A stretch of DNA of 64,000 nt from Clostridium sp. CF012 (lineage in GTDB: Bacteria; Bacillota; Clostridia; Clostridiales; Clostridiaceae). Positions 1 to 8,714 of this stretch are shown here, in pieces; the first letter of the stretch is position 1; each line of letters begins with the position of its first letter. The notes under the pieces were generated by a model that searched no databases, was not told the origin of the DNA, and saw only the letters and a list, made by a program, of their open reading frames with translations. The stretch covers positions 1-64,000 of the forward strand of contig NZ_JAHLEF010000006.1 of the NCBI RefSeq assembly GCF_018861755.1. Direction: 5' to 3'. Both the position numbers and the translations under genes were made by a program.

Positions 1-21
1 TGTAAAATCCTTAATGCTCAT
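1..21 (-). CDS. start of a gene cut by the left edge
   Basis: Only the first seven codons are present, reading MSIKDFT on the minus strand from an ATG at 19-21. An AGAGGTGG ribosome binding site lies four bases upstream of it. A function cannot be given from seven residues. A terminator-like hairpin at 56-103 sits between this gene and the upstream serine-hydrolase-like gene. The gene therefore either has a promoter squeezed into about 35 bases, where a TATAAT-like sequence is visible, or is read through the hairpin. Confidence 0.5.
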
Positions 22-55
22 TTATCCACCTCTAATCTTTATTCCATTATACATA

Positions 56-103
56 GAAAAACCCTATAGCGTAGGTTTTTTTAAATCGTCTACTCTATAG
101 GGT
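56..103 (-). terminator. rho-independent terminator or leader hairpin
   Basis: Two 14-base arms (61-74 and 90-103, one mismatch) form a stem. On the minus strand the stem ends in GGGT followed by a run of five T. It is placed to end transcription of the beta-lactamase-like gene. It is also only 35 bases before the start of the next minus-strand gene, so it could act as an attenuator. Confidence 0.6.
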
Positions 104-245
104 ACATTTTATAGCGAGTTTGCATTTTTTAGTATCTTTCACTAAAATTAGTTTAGAATTACTTGGCGACGTGAAAGCATTCTAGCAATATATACTTGAC
201 CTTATAGCATAATATAAGAAAAAACTCTTAATCAAAATTCATTCT

Positions 246-1028
246 CTATTTCCAATCTTTATCTATAATATCCCACATCATTTTTCCAACCCTAGATATA
301 GTAGTTATTCCATAAACATTGTTAGGCAAGTTGTTAGCCATTACTGTAAAAAGAAATTTTCCCTTTTCAAGCATCATTATCGTTGTATCATTTTCAACAG
401 TTTCAAGACTACCCCCTTTATTTGCAATATTCACTTGAACCTGCTTTGGTACGTAAAAAGGTAATTTATTTGTAACTTGTTGTTTTTTCAATATTCTTAA
501 AAGCAAATCGCTATTTTCTTCATTTAAGTATTGTTTTAAATATAGTAGTTTAAAACACTTACTTAAGTCAAAACTACTAGTAGTATTTTCTGATTCATCT
601 TGTTCTAATTTTATGTCAGTTGTAATCCTTTTCAAATCAGTGTTTTTAAGCCCCATATTCGCAAACAATTCGTTTACTCGCTGCATGCCCAAAATTTCAA
701 TTATTTTATTTGCTGCAGTATTATCACTTTGTATGAGCATTGCTATTAATAAGTCAGATAGTGAATATTCTTTTCCTGAAAATTCATGTATAATTCCATT
801 TGAACCCTGGGTCTTATCCCCTGCTTCTATTTTAATTTTGGATTGTAGATCTATTTTTCCAGCCTCTACTTCTTTAAGCAAAATCATAGCTAGTGGCAAT
901 TTTATGCATCCAGCCGATACCATTGCTTTATTCTCATTCAGTCCATAAAGATATCCACTTTTTATTTCTTCAAAATAAAAACTATAAGTACCTTCTCTTG
1001 TCTCTAAATACTTCTTTATTACTTTCAT
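246..1028 (-). CDS. class A beta-lactamase-fold protein lacking the serine nucleophile
   Basis: The 260-residue protein has the class A beta-lactamase / serine hydrolase fold order. An SDN triad is at 101-103, an ENTTS omega-loop-like motif at 147-151 and a KGG motif (in place of KTG) at 204-206. The SxxK motif that carries the catalytic serine should fall at residues 40-43. The sequence there is GCIK, so serine is replaced by glycine and the next residue is cysteine. No signal peptide or membrane segment is visible, which is unusual for a secreted beta-lactamase. The start is supported by AGGAGG seven bases upstream. It lies downstream of pfkA on the same strand with a 96-base gap. Family membership is fairly sure. 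Loss of hydrolase activity is inferred from the missing serine, and a binding or regulatory role is possible. Confidence 0.8.
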   Translation of the reverse strand: MKVIKKYLETREGTYSFYFEEIKSGYLYGLNENKAMVSAGCIKLPLAMILLKEVEAGKIDLQSKIKIEAGDKTQGSNGIIHEFSGKEYSLSDLLIAMLIQSDNTAANKIIEILGMQRVNELFANMGLKNTDLKRITTDIKLEQDESENTTSSFDLSKCFKLLYLKQYLNEENSDLLLRILKKQQVTNKLPFYVPKQVQVNIANKGGSLETVENDTTIMMLEKGKFLFTVMANNLPNNVYGITTISRVGKMMWDIIDKDWK

Positions 1029-1050
1029 AATATCCTCCTAGTTTTTATCT

Positions 1051-1095
1051 GGAGTACAGCAATCAAGAACTAGCGATCAACGATTATTGTACTCC
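1051..1095. repeat. inverted repeat between pfkA and the beta-lactamase-like gene
   Basis: GGAGTACA at 1051-1058 is matched by TGTACTCC at 1088-1095, with 29 bases between them. There is no T-run on either side, so it is a poor terminator. It may be an operator or an mRNA processing hairpin. Confidence 0.4.
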
Positions 1096-1124
1096 ATATT
1101 TTAATGTTATTATAAAGTGGCCTA

Positions 1125-2222
1125 TTAGTCTCCAAAGGAAATTCCAATACTTCTAGCTACTTTAACTAATTCGCCGCAGGGGTCTACATTTTTGGTATCT
1201 CCTATAACATTTTCTAAATGTGCATAAGAAATCTTATTTCCTGTAAGACAAACCATATTTCCAAATTTCCCAGTGTTAATTAAATCCACAGCCGCAACAC
1301 CATACCTAGTAGCAAGCATTCTATCAAAAGATGATGTTATTCCACCTCTTTGAATATGACCAAGGACCGTACATCTAATTTCATGATTTTTTACTAGCTC
1401 TTCTAACTGGTAAGCTAATTTGTTACCTATTCCACCTAGTCTAATTGGATCTGGGCTATCTTCAACTATTTTACTAACTACAACGTTTCCGCCTTTTTCC
1501 TTTGCACCTTCTGCAACCACAATAATACTAAATAATTTCCCTTCTTTTTCACGCTCTTCTATCTTCTCAACAATTTTGCAAATATCAAAATCTATTTCAG
1601 GTATTAAAATTACATCCGCCGATCCTGAAACTCCAGACTCTAGTGCAATCCAACCTGCATTTCTTCCCATTACTTCAAGTATCATTATTCTATGATGTGA
1701 TTCAGCTGTAGTGTGAAGTCTATCAAGGGCATCTGTTGCCACCCCTACTGCAGTATTAAATCCAAAGGTAAAATCTGTAGATGCTAAATCATTGTCTATA
1801 GTTTTCGGAACGCCTATTACCTTAACACCTCTTCTGCCAAAATCTCTTGCGCTTGTAAGTGTACCATCTCCTCCGATAACAATTAGAGCATCCACACCTT
1901 CTTTTCTCATGTTTTCAATTGCTACGTCTGATACATCTTTTTTAACCTCAATACCATTCTCTTCAATAGTATAATCAAACAAATTATCTTTATTAGAACA
2001 ATATAATATAGTTCCACCTTTATGTTGAATTCCAGACACTGTTTCTAGTGTTAGTGGCATGGTTTCATTCCTATATAGCCCTCTATATCCAAATCTATAA
2101 CCAACTACTTCATAGCCATAATTTAAAATGGCATTACGAGTAACGGCCCTAATTACCGCATTTAATCCCGGGCAATCTCCCCCACCAGTTAATACTCCAA
2201 TTTTTTTTATTTTCTGTGACAT
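1125..2222 (-). CDS. pfkA: 6-phosphofructokinase
   Basis: This cytoplasmic glycolytic enzyme phosphorylates fructose 6-phosphate to fructose 1,6-bisphosphate. The protein shows the N-terminal phosphate-donor loop GVLTGGGDCPGLNA, then GGDGTL, PKTIDND (with the catalytic aspartate), MGRNAGW and the C-terminal substrate-binding HIQRGG. At about 365 residues it is longer than the 320-residue allosteric bacterial enzyme. The donor-site residues are mixed. GGDGT has the glycine typical of ATP enzymes, while PKTIDND has the lysine typical of pyrophosphate-dependent enzymes. The donor therefore cannot be called from sequence. I prefer the ATG at 2222 because it stands seven bases after GGGGGA; an ATG six bases further upstream is almost on top of that site. 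Confidence 0.9.
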   Translation of the reverse strand: MSQKIKKIGVLTGGGDCPGLNAVIRAVTRNAILNYGYEVVGYRFGYRGLYRNETMPLTLETVSGIQHKGGTILYCSNKDNLFDYTIEENGIEVKKDVSDVAIENMRKEGVDALIVIGGDGTLTSARDFGRRGVKVIGVPKTIDNDLASTDFTFGFNTAVGVATDALDRLHTTAESHHRIMILEVMGRNAGWIALESGVSGSADVILIPEIDFDICKIVEKIEEREKEGKLFSIIVVAEGAKEKGGNVVVSKIVEDSPDPIRLGGIGNKLAYQLEELVKNHEIRCTVLGHIQRGGITSSFDRMLATRYGVAAVDLINTGKFGNMVCLTGNKISYAHLENVIGDTKNVDPCGELVKVARSIGISFGD

Positions 2223-2451
2223 ATACATTCCCCCAAACTCTATTTGACTTATTATACACCTTATAGTGGAAAATATAAATGAAACGCCGCCATTAGTGAA
2301 ATATTCTCAACTTTTCACAAATAGCATAGCTTAATAAAATAAAACATCATAATTAAAGAATATATTGGCTAAAAAAGGAGAAGAATTAAATATTACCGGA
2401 ATATTGTGTAGCACATTAAATATTAAAACAACATATTAGCTCAATTATTAA

Positions 2452-2483
2452 CTAAAGCCAATGAAATTAATCATCAGCTTTAG
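2452..2483 (-). terminator. possible terminator after uppP
   Basis: CTAAAGC and GCTTTAG form a seven-base stem that can extend through an inner ATGA/TCAT pair. On the minus strand it is followed only by a loose T-rich tail. It lies just after the uppP stop. The rest of 2229-2501 holds the pfkA upstream region, with no other recognised signal. Confidence 0.4.
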
Positions 2484-2501
2484 TCCTAAAAACATTATTA
2501 T

Positions 2502-3329
2502 TTATAAGGAAATAGTACCAATTTTAATTAAAAATAACAATGCTATACCCAAAATTATTCTATAAATTGCGAAAACCTTCATAGGTTTTTTCTTTAAATA
2601 AGCAACAAACCTTTCAACCACAATTAATGCAACTAAAAAGGCCGTTACAAACCCAATAAACAAAGTAATCATTTCACCACTACTAAAATTCATTCCACTT
2701 TTATATAGTGTTAGTGTTGCAGCTCCTATCATTGTAGGTATGGCTAAAAAGAATGAAAACTCTGTTGCAGCAACTGTAGAAATACCACTTACCCAAGCTC
2801 CCATTATAGTTGATGCCGACCTAGACATACCCGGCCATAGTGCTAAACATTGATAACACCCTATTCTAAATGCTTGTTTAATGTTTATGTGCTCTATTTT
2901 TTCCGTTGTATCCTTATGCCTAAATTTGTCTTCTATAATAATCATTAGAATTCCGCCAACTACTAAACCCACCGCTACAGTGCCTGCATTAAAAAGGTAT
3001 TCACCTATTTTATCATTTAGAAGAAACCCAAAAGCTGCAGCTGGTATAAACGCAACTATAATATTAGTCCAAAACTTAATTCCTGATGGTCTTCCCTTAA
3101 AAAAATCCACAACTGAATTCCATATTTTATTCCAATATAAAACTATAATTGCAAGAATAGCCCCGAGTTGTATGACTACCTCAAATGAATTTGCAAATGG
3201 TCCTTTGAAATTTATAATATTTCCCACAATTATCATATGCCCCGTGGAGGAAATAGGTATAAATTCTGTTACTCCTTCAACTATAGCTATTACTATAGCT
3301 CTTAGCACTAATATAACGTTTAATTCCAT
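2502..3329 (-). CDS. uppP: undecaprenyl-diphosphatase (UppP/BacA)
   Basis: This integral membrane phosphatase converts undecaprenyl diphosphate to the monophosphate, recycling the lipid carrier for peptidoglycan and wall polymers. The 275-residue length and the hydrophobic helices fit the BacA family. Both signature motifs are present: EGVTEFIPISSTGH near residues 18-31, and PGMSRSAST near 165-173, which carries the active-site arginine and serine. The start has AAGGAGCGG seven bases upstream. It is known in the family to lower bacitracin sensitivity. It is a single gene with its own upstream region, and its neighbours are not functionally linked. Identification is secure. Confidence 0.95.
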   Translation of the reverse strand: MELNVILVLRAIVIAIVEGVTEFIPISSTGHMIIVGNIINFKGPFANSFEVVIQLGAILAIIVLYWNKIWNSVVDFFKGRPSGIKFWTNIIVAFIPAAAFGFLLNDKIGEYLFNAGTVAVGLVVGGILMIIIEDKFRHKDTTEKIEHINIKQAFRIGCYQCLALWPGMSRSASTIMGAWVSGISTVAATEFSFFLAIPTMIGAATLTLYKSGMNFSSGEMITLFIGFVTAFLVALIVVERFVAYLKKKPMKVFAIYRIILGIALLFLIKIGTISL

Positions 3330-3430
3330 GTATTATCCGCTCCTTATAGCAATAATTTATAAAATCTTTTTTAATTATACTATATTCAAGCAGTGAACAT
3401 AGTTAGAATTATTATTTATTGTTTAAATGT

Positions 3431-4543
3431 TTATTTTTCTATTACCACTTCCCTCTGCATCGTCTTACCATCTTGTGATAATTTAATAGAATTTAGTCCT
3501 TTGATAATTTGTAATTCAAAATAAGTATCAACCTTTATGTAGTCACCCTCATTGATGCTTATGAAATACTTTGTAATCATATAACTATTCTTAAAGGCTC
3601 CAACGGTAAAGTTTTCTACTTCTTTTGTGTCATTTTTCAAATCTCTCTTTGCAAATATTAAAGTTGGATTTTTGTCCACACCTGTATTCACATATTCTAT
3701 TTTTGGAGATATTTTAAACACTTGCGGATTATTAACAAAGATAGTAGGTTGAATAAACCCCTCCTTTGTTTCTATCTTAGGAAACTGATTTTCTTTCAAA
3801 AAAGTAAGTTTGGAATTACTCTTGAGCTCTCCATACTTATTATTATCCACAGATATACTATAGCTTTCATAGTAACTCTTCATACTCGTAACATATTTTT
3901 TGTTATCTTTTAGAGAAACAATTTTAACTTTGTCTATTCCCTTGTTTATTATTTCAACAGCGCCAAGTGGAATATCTGCATCTGTCATATAAGATCCATT
4001 GACACCATCTATCATTATCCATTTTTTGTATTTATCACTCCATATTTCACATACATTAAAGTATGATTTACCTTTGACTTTACTATCATTGTTTCTTAAT
4101 ACTCCACGACGTACATTGATTTCAATAGAAGCTAAACACTCCTCATATATAGTTGCATAATCACTATCTGATATTTTAGTTCCATCAGAAGCTACTTGCA
4201 TTATTTCTAAAGCGTTTTTATCACTAGTCATTGAGGTGCTTTGTGCTTTTACTTTCCCATTAATAAATTCCATAATTTTTAAAGAGTTATCAAGTTGATC
4301 AGCCTTTTTATCTATAAGTTTATCTAGTCCATAGGTTTTTTTAAGTTTTGATAAGTTTTCATTCTGTGGATTTAGATAATAAAAATGAATATTATCTCCA
4401 GTGTAAAAATTTTCCCATTTGTTGATTTTTAAACCATCCTGCTTATTGCTCGAATCAGTTCTTACTTTAAAATTCCAAAAAATTAAAGCCGCTATTATAA
4501 CAGTAAAAATTAAAATCCTATAAAGAACACTCTTTTTTCTCAT
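3431..4543 (-). CDS. membrane-anchored transglutaminase-like protein with degenerate triad
   Basis: The 370-residue protein begins with a basic stretch and one hydrophobic segment (about 9-23), which suggests a membrane anchor or uncleaved signal. The middle has the pattern of a small clostridial transglutaminase-like domain. It shows an INGKVKAQST region, a cysteine in the EECLAS motif (near residue 135), then CEIWSDKYKKWIMIDG, which supplies the third-position aspartate. The histidine normally found ahead of the acidic EVY-like strand is replaced, here by phenylalanine in YFNVCEIW. If that alignment is right, the classical Cys-His-Asp triad is incomplete. The C-terminal 170 residues look like a beta-rich extracellular region. 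An AGGAGG site precedes the start. The family assignment is by pattern only. Confidence 0.5.
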   Translation of the reverse strand: MRKKSVLYRILIFTVIIAALIFWNFKVRTDSSNKQDGLKINKWENFYTGDNIHFYYLNPQNENLSKLKKTYGLDKLIDKKADQLDNSLKIMEFINGKVKAQSTSMTSDKNALEIMQVASDGTKISDSDYATIYEECLASIEINVRRGVLRNNDSKVKGKSYFNVCEIWSDKYKKWIMIDGVNGSYMTDADIPLGAVEIINKGIDKVKIVSLKDNKKYVTSMKSYYESYSISVDNNKYGELKSNSKLTFLKENQFPKIETKEGFIQPTIFVNNPQVFKISPKIEYVNTGVDKNPTLIFAKRDLKNDTKEVENFTVGAFKNSYMITKYFISINEGDYIKVDTYFELQIIKGLNSIKLSQDGKTMQREVVIEK

Positions 4544-4654
4544 AATTCCTCCTTGTTTTTTAACTGGTTATATAATAGTTATAAAGTGCTATATAACCTA
4601 GAATAAATTAACATTTATCTAATGAGTATAACATATTTAAATCTAAAATCACAT

Positions 4655-4699
4655 AAAAAACCCCACGGGATTTATCACAATCTTTGCCGTGAGGTTTTT
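4655..4699 (-). terminator. terminator after pckA
   Basis: The stem pairs CCTCACGG with CCGTGGGG (read on the minus strand) and is followed by six T. It starts three bases after the pckA stop codon. A-rich and T-rich flanks on both sides mean it could also stop plus-strand transcription. Confidence 0.85.
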
Positions 4700-4702
4700 G
4701 TA

Positions 4703-6280
4703 TTATATACTTATGGGCCCAGCTTGTTTTATACTTTCTGAAATTCCTTTAAATTTACTGAAGTTCATAGTAAATTTAGCGGCTAATTCACTAGCTTTTA
4801 AATTATACTGTTTTTTATCTCCCCATGTGTTTTCTGGATTTAATATTTCAGAGGGAACATTTGGTACTGCTACTGGCACCGCTACTTTAAATATTGGATG
4901 CTGTGTATACTTCATATCCTTAAGCGTTCCATCAAGAGCTGCTTTTACCATGGCTCTTGTATACGATAGTTTCATTCTTGATCCTACACCATATCCTCCA
5001 CCACTCCAACCTGTATTTATCAAGAATACGTCTGTTTCATGTTTATCTATCCTCTCACCTAAAAGTTTTGCATAAACTGATGGCTTCATTAGCATAAAAG
5101 GTTCTCCAAAGCAAGATGAAAAAGTGGCTTTTGGCTGCGTAATTCCTCGTTCTGTACCAGCAAGTTTACTTGTATATCCCGAAATGAAATGGTACATGGC
5201 AGCTTCCTTTGAAAGCTTTGAAATTGGTGGAATAACTCCAAAAGCATCTGCTGTTAAAAATATTATGGTACTTGGATGTCCACCAATTCCACTGAGTTCT
5301 GCATTTGGGATATGCTCTAGTGGGTATGCTCCCCTAGTATTCTCCGTTAAGCTACCGTCATCATAATCAGGCATCTTGTCCTCATCAAGCACAACATTTT
5401 CAAGCAAGGAACCAAATTTTAATGCCGAGTAAATTTCACTTTCTTTATTTTTATCTAATTTTATAGTTTTAGCATAGCATCCGCCTTCAAAGTTGAACAC
5501 TCCACTATCACACCAACCATGTTCATCGTCACCAATAAGCTTTCTTTCTGGATCTGCGGACAAGGTAGTTTTTCCTGTACCTGACAAGCCAAAAAATACT
5601 GCCGTTTCTCCATTTTTACCAATATTTGCAGAACAATGCATTGGGAATACACCTCTTAGTGGCAATAAAAAATTCATTATTGAAAAAATAGATTTTTTAA
5701 TTTCTCCTGAATACTGCGTTCCACCAATTAACACAATTTTCTTATCAAAATTCACTATAATAAAAGCTTCTGAGTTTATTCCATCCTCTGCTCCTTTTGC
5801 CTTAAATCCGGGGGCGGCTATAACTGTGAATTCCGCCTTGTGATGATCTAGCATAGCTTTATCCAATCTTCTAAACAATTGATTAGAAAGCAAAGCCTCT
5901 GATGCAAGCTCATTTACCACCCTAATAGGTAATTTATATTCTTCCATGGCACCCACGTAACCATCAAACACAAATATATCTTTATCACTTAAATATTTAC
6001 ACACTTGAAGATACAAATTATCAAAAATATTTTCTTCTATAGGTAAATTTACCTCTCCCCAATTTATTAATTTCACAACACTTTCTTGTGAAACTATAAA
6101 CCTATCCTTAGGTGATCTTCCTGTATATTTTCCTGTTTTTACTGCCAATGCACCTGTTTCTGTTAAAGTACCTTCTCCCTTTTGCAATGCAAAACTTACT
6201 AAGTCGGATACCGGTAAATTCCTATATATTTTCTTTGATGTTTTTATGTTCAAATAATTTAAGTTTTCTAAACAATCCAC
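4703..6280 (-). CDS. pckA: phosphoenolpyruvate carboxykinase (ATP)
   Basis: The enzyme interconverts oxaloacetate plus ATP with phosphoenolpyruvate, CO2 and ADP. In anaerobes it can run in either the gluconeogenic or the CO2-fixing direction. The sequence has the ATP-type kinase P-loop [11 protein letters not shown], the kinase-2 motif DDEHGW, and [12 protein letters not shown], all typical of the ATP-dependent class. Length is about 525 residues, as expected. I prefer the GTG at 6280, which follows GGGGGT by six bases. A GTG nine codons further upstream would place that site inside the coding region. A sigma-A-like promoter is visible at 6338-6365 and a strong terminator follows the stop, so it is probably monocistronic. 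Confidence 0.95.
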   Translation of the reverse strand: MDCLENLNYLNIKTSKKIYRNLPVSDLVSFALQKGEGTLTETGALAVKTGKYTGRSPKDRFIVSQESVVKLINWGEVNLPIEENIFDNLYLQVCKYLSDKDIFVFDGYVGAMEEYKLPIRVVNELASEALLSNQLFRRLDKAMLDHHKAEFTVIAAPGFKAKGAEDGINSEAFIIVNFDKKIVLIGGTQYSGEIKKSIFSIMNFLLPLRGVFPMHCSANIGKNGETAVFFGLSGTGKTTLSADPERKLIGDDEHGWCDSGVFNFEGGCYAKTIKLDKNKESEIYSALKFGSLLENVVLDEDKMPDYDDGSLTENTRGAYPLEHIPNAELSGIGGHPSTIIFLTADAFGVIPPISKLSKEAAMYHFISGYTSKLAGTERGITQPKATFSSCFGEPFMLMKPSVYAKLLGERIDKHETDVFLINTGWSGGGYGVGSRMKLSYTRAMVKAALDGTLKDMKYTQHPIFKVAVPVAVPNVPSEILNPENTWGDKKQYNLKASELAAKFTMNFSKFKGISESIKQAGPISI

Positions 6281-6337
6281 AATATTACCCCCAATTACTA
6301 TATTCACGAGCTTATTAATTTTTGTTATTATAATAAT

Positions 6338-6365
6338 ATATTACAACATTTTGGTGAAAATGCAA
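6338..6365 (-). promoter_or_regulatory. candidate pckA promoter
   Basis: On the minus strand TTGCAT and TAATAT are separated by 16 bases. They lie about 60 bases before the preferred pckA start. The match to the sigma-A consensus is good, but in AT-rich DNA such matches also arise by chance. Confidence 0.4.
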
Positions 6366-6652
6366 GAAAAAAATTACTAAAACACTAATTTAATAGTTTT
6401 ATGAATACGTTCCTTCATTATGCTAACTTATCGCCGTTATAGCATACTCTTTTTATATTTTATGATACACTAATATATTTTATGATTATTGATTCCTTAT
6501 TGAGGCTATAACTAATCTAATCCCACATGTGTGAGTAGAAATTCTAAATCCACTCACCTCTATTTTTCTACTTCTAAGTAATTTATTACATGAAAATATT
6601 GTTAAATATTTGTCAAAATGAAGAATAACAGCTTTTAAAAATCACGCAATAA
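6366..6652. other. intergenic region upstream of pckA
   Basis: No gene is seen here. The stretch contains a seven-base inverted repeat, TATGCTA at 6419-6425 and TAGCATA at 6440-6446, upstream of the candidate promoter and so possibly an operator. It also contains a 13-base direct repeat TATATTTTATGAT around 6450-6490. Neither can be tied to a known regulator from sequence. Confidence 0.3.
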
Positions 6653-6704
6653 AAATAAAGTATATATTAAATCAAATATATTTGATTTAATATATACTTT
6701 ATTT
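6653..6704. repeat. perfect 52-bp palindrome
   Basis: Every one of 26 base pairs matches around a centre between 6678 and 6679. The half-site reads AAATAAAG followed by an AT-rich arm. It is 60 bases after the stop of the TPR gene and 370 bases before pckA. It contains only four G or C bases. It could form a cruciform or a long RNA hairpin ending in A- and T-rich flanks, so it may be a bidirectional terminator. Confidence 0.85.
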
Positions 6705-6716
6705 ACTTATGCTATA

Positions 6717-6755
6717 CATTCAAGTAAATAACAAGTACACTTATTTATTTGAATG
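6717..6755 (-). terminator. hairpin after the TPR gene
   Basis: Arms of 15 bases (6717-6731 and 6741-6755, one G-T mismatch) surround a nine-base loop, beginning eight bases after the TPR stop codon. There is no clear T-run. Together with the palindrome next to it, it probably ends the TPR transcript. Confidence 0.45.
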
Positions 6756-6763
6756 TGCCTTAC

Positions 6764-8467
6764 CTAATAAAATAGTGTAAACTCAGGAATTTTTAATTCT
6801 TGATTGTCTTTGCCCTTAGCATAGCTTTCTTTTAATTTCTGAGCCTTATCATAATTCTCCACAATGATTTTTTTAGTGTCGTCACTATAAGAGTTATTTA
6901 AATTCTTATATGCTTTACTTATATAATAAAACCCTCTATCTAAATTCTGTTCAAAAGTTATATAATAACACCCAGCATTATTTAAAGTCATAATATCTTG
7001 ATCATCTGCTTGATATGCATCATCCATTTCCACTTTAGCTTCCACTTGCTTATTTTCAGTCATGTATATAGTTGCTAAGGTTCGATGATATTTAGGCACA
7101 ATTCCATTTAATTTACTACATATCTTCAAAATCTCTATTGCATCCAATATGTTTTTATCAGCTAGCTTTATTAAGGCCATATTGTATTTTATCTCTGCAT
7201 CCTGTGGCTTTACAATTGATGCCAAATTAAAATATTCTAGCGCTTTTGCACTATTATCAGCCTTGTACCAATAATAATTTGCTAAATTAAGCATTATATT
7301 ATAATTATAAGGCTCTTTAGTTAATGCAGTTCTAAAATAAGGTTCTGCTGCTAATTTCAGAGACTCTTCCTTCAATATTTCTGGCATTAAAAATCCATAG
7401 TTATCTGGGTACTCGCCATTAAGCTGGATAGATTTATTACAGGATTCTTTAGCCTTTTTATAATCTTTCTTATAAAGATAATACCAACCCGCGCTATGAT
7501 AGGCTCTGTAATCATTTGGATGTTCTAAAATCATATTTTCAATTAGTTTATCAGACTTTTCAAGTTCATCCATATTTTTGTAAATATTTGCTTTTATTAA
7601 TTCAATTTGCATGTTTCCTACATCTTTACCTGAGAGTTCACTAATTAATTTATTTGCTTGGTCTACAGTGTCCAAACTAAGGGAATATATCTTAGCTAAC
7701 CACATTTTATATGATAAATCATTAGGGTATTTTTTTGAAAGCTCAGTTATATTTTGCAATAGAAAATCCTTATTATATAATGCTGCCTGGGCTAAAACAT
7801 CATATATCTTGTATTCGTCCTTATTTAATTCCCAGGCATTTTTTAATTCAATATATCCTTTTTCCCATTTTCCCGTAAGCATTAGCATTCTAGAATATTC
7901 TGCAATATCATAAGAAGATTTTACATCTACTGGATACCTTGTCATAAGTTCATTTGCACTTTCAACCTTTTTATTTCCCATATAAACAGTAAACATAGTT
8001 TTTATTAAACTCTTATCTTTAGGGTATTTCTTTAAAGCAATCTCCCCCTCTTTTAGTGCCTGCTCATATTTTCCATTTATAAATTGTGTAAAAACCATAA
8101 GATTATAGCTCTCACTATCTATCTGTTTATACTTCTTTGAGATATCAATATATTTTAATGAGTTCTTTAAATCATTTTTAACAGAATAGACTTCAGCTAT
8201 TTTAATATCCCATTTTGGTGAAAGTTTATCTATTTCTGCAATTTCACTATATTTTTCAATAGCTAAATCATATTCCTGTGCGAAAAAATGTTTTTCAGCC
8301 TCGGAAGCTAATTTACTTAAATCTGGTGTTCTTTGTGTTATAGTTATTAAAGTAATGCTTATAACTGTAATACATAGAACAAGTAAATACAGCGCTATTT
8401 TTTTAACCCCTAACTCTTTTAGTATACTATTATTTAATATAGACTTTAGTTTACCTAATTTCGCCAT
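6764..8467 (-). CDS. membrane-anchored TPR-repeat protein
   Basis: The 567-residue protein has a short basic cytoplasmic start, one membrane helix near residues 23-45, and then tetratricopeptide-type helical repeats almost to the end. Recognisable units include PDLSYKMWLAKIYSLS, PNDYRAYHSAGWYYLYKKDY and PYNYNIMLNLANYYWYKAD. The long repeat domain is predicted to lie outside the cytoplasm or be tethered at the membrane, where it would bind partner proteins. No catalytic domain is visible. The start has GAGGTGAGG upstream. It is divergent from the capA-like gene with 230 bases between, and two hairpins follow it. The specific role is unknown; tethered TPR proteins often scaffold envelope assembly. 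Confidence 0.8.
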   Translation of the reverse strand: MAKLGKLKSILNNSILKELGVKKIALYLLVLCITVISITLITITQRTPDLSKLASEAEKHFFAQEYDLAIEKYSEIAEIDKLSPKWDIKIAEVYSVKNDLKNSLKYIDISKKYKQIDSESYNLMVFTQFINGKYEQALKEGEIALKKYPKDKSLIKTMFTVYMGNKKVESANELMTRYPVDVKSSYDIAEYSRMLMLTGKWEKGYIELKNAWELNKDEYKIYDVLAQAALYNKDFLLQNITELSKKYPNDLSYKMWLAKIYSLSLDTVDQANKLISELSGKDVGNMQIELIKANIYKNMDELEKSDKLIENMILEHPNDYRAYHSAGWYYLYKKDYKKAKESCNKSIQLNGEYPDNYGFLMPEILKEESLKLAAEPYFRTALTKEPYNYNIMLNLANYYWYKADNSAKALEYFNLASIVKPQDAEIKYNMALIKLADKNILDAIEILKICSKLNGIVPKYHRTLATIYMTENKQVEAKVEMDDAYQADDQDIMTLNNAGCYYITFEQNLDRGFYYISKAYKNLNNSYSDDTKKIIVENYDKAQKLKESYAKGKDNQELKIPEFTLFY

Positions 8468-8714
8468 AACCTCACCTCTTTTAAATATATTTCTAACACG
8501 CTCCTAATTTCATGTATAAATTAATTAAATTTTCTTTCAATATGCACTATAGTCATATTTTAACAAATGCACAGTTAAAAAGCTAGAGTATTTAAAAAGC
8601 GTTACATTAATAAGTTAGACAATTAAACAATAATGTTATAAAATTGTATTGAATTAAATATAAAATTATTTATTGCAAGGCACAATACACTGATATATAA
8701 TGGGGGTGTTATTT

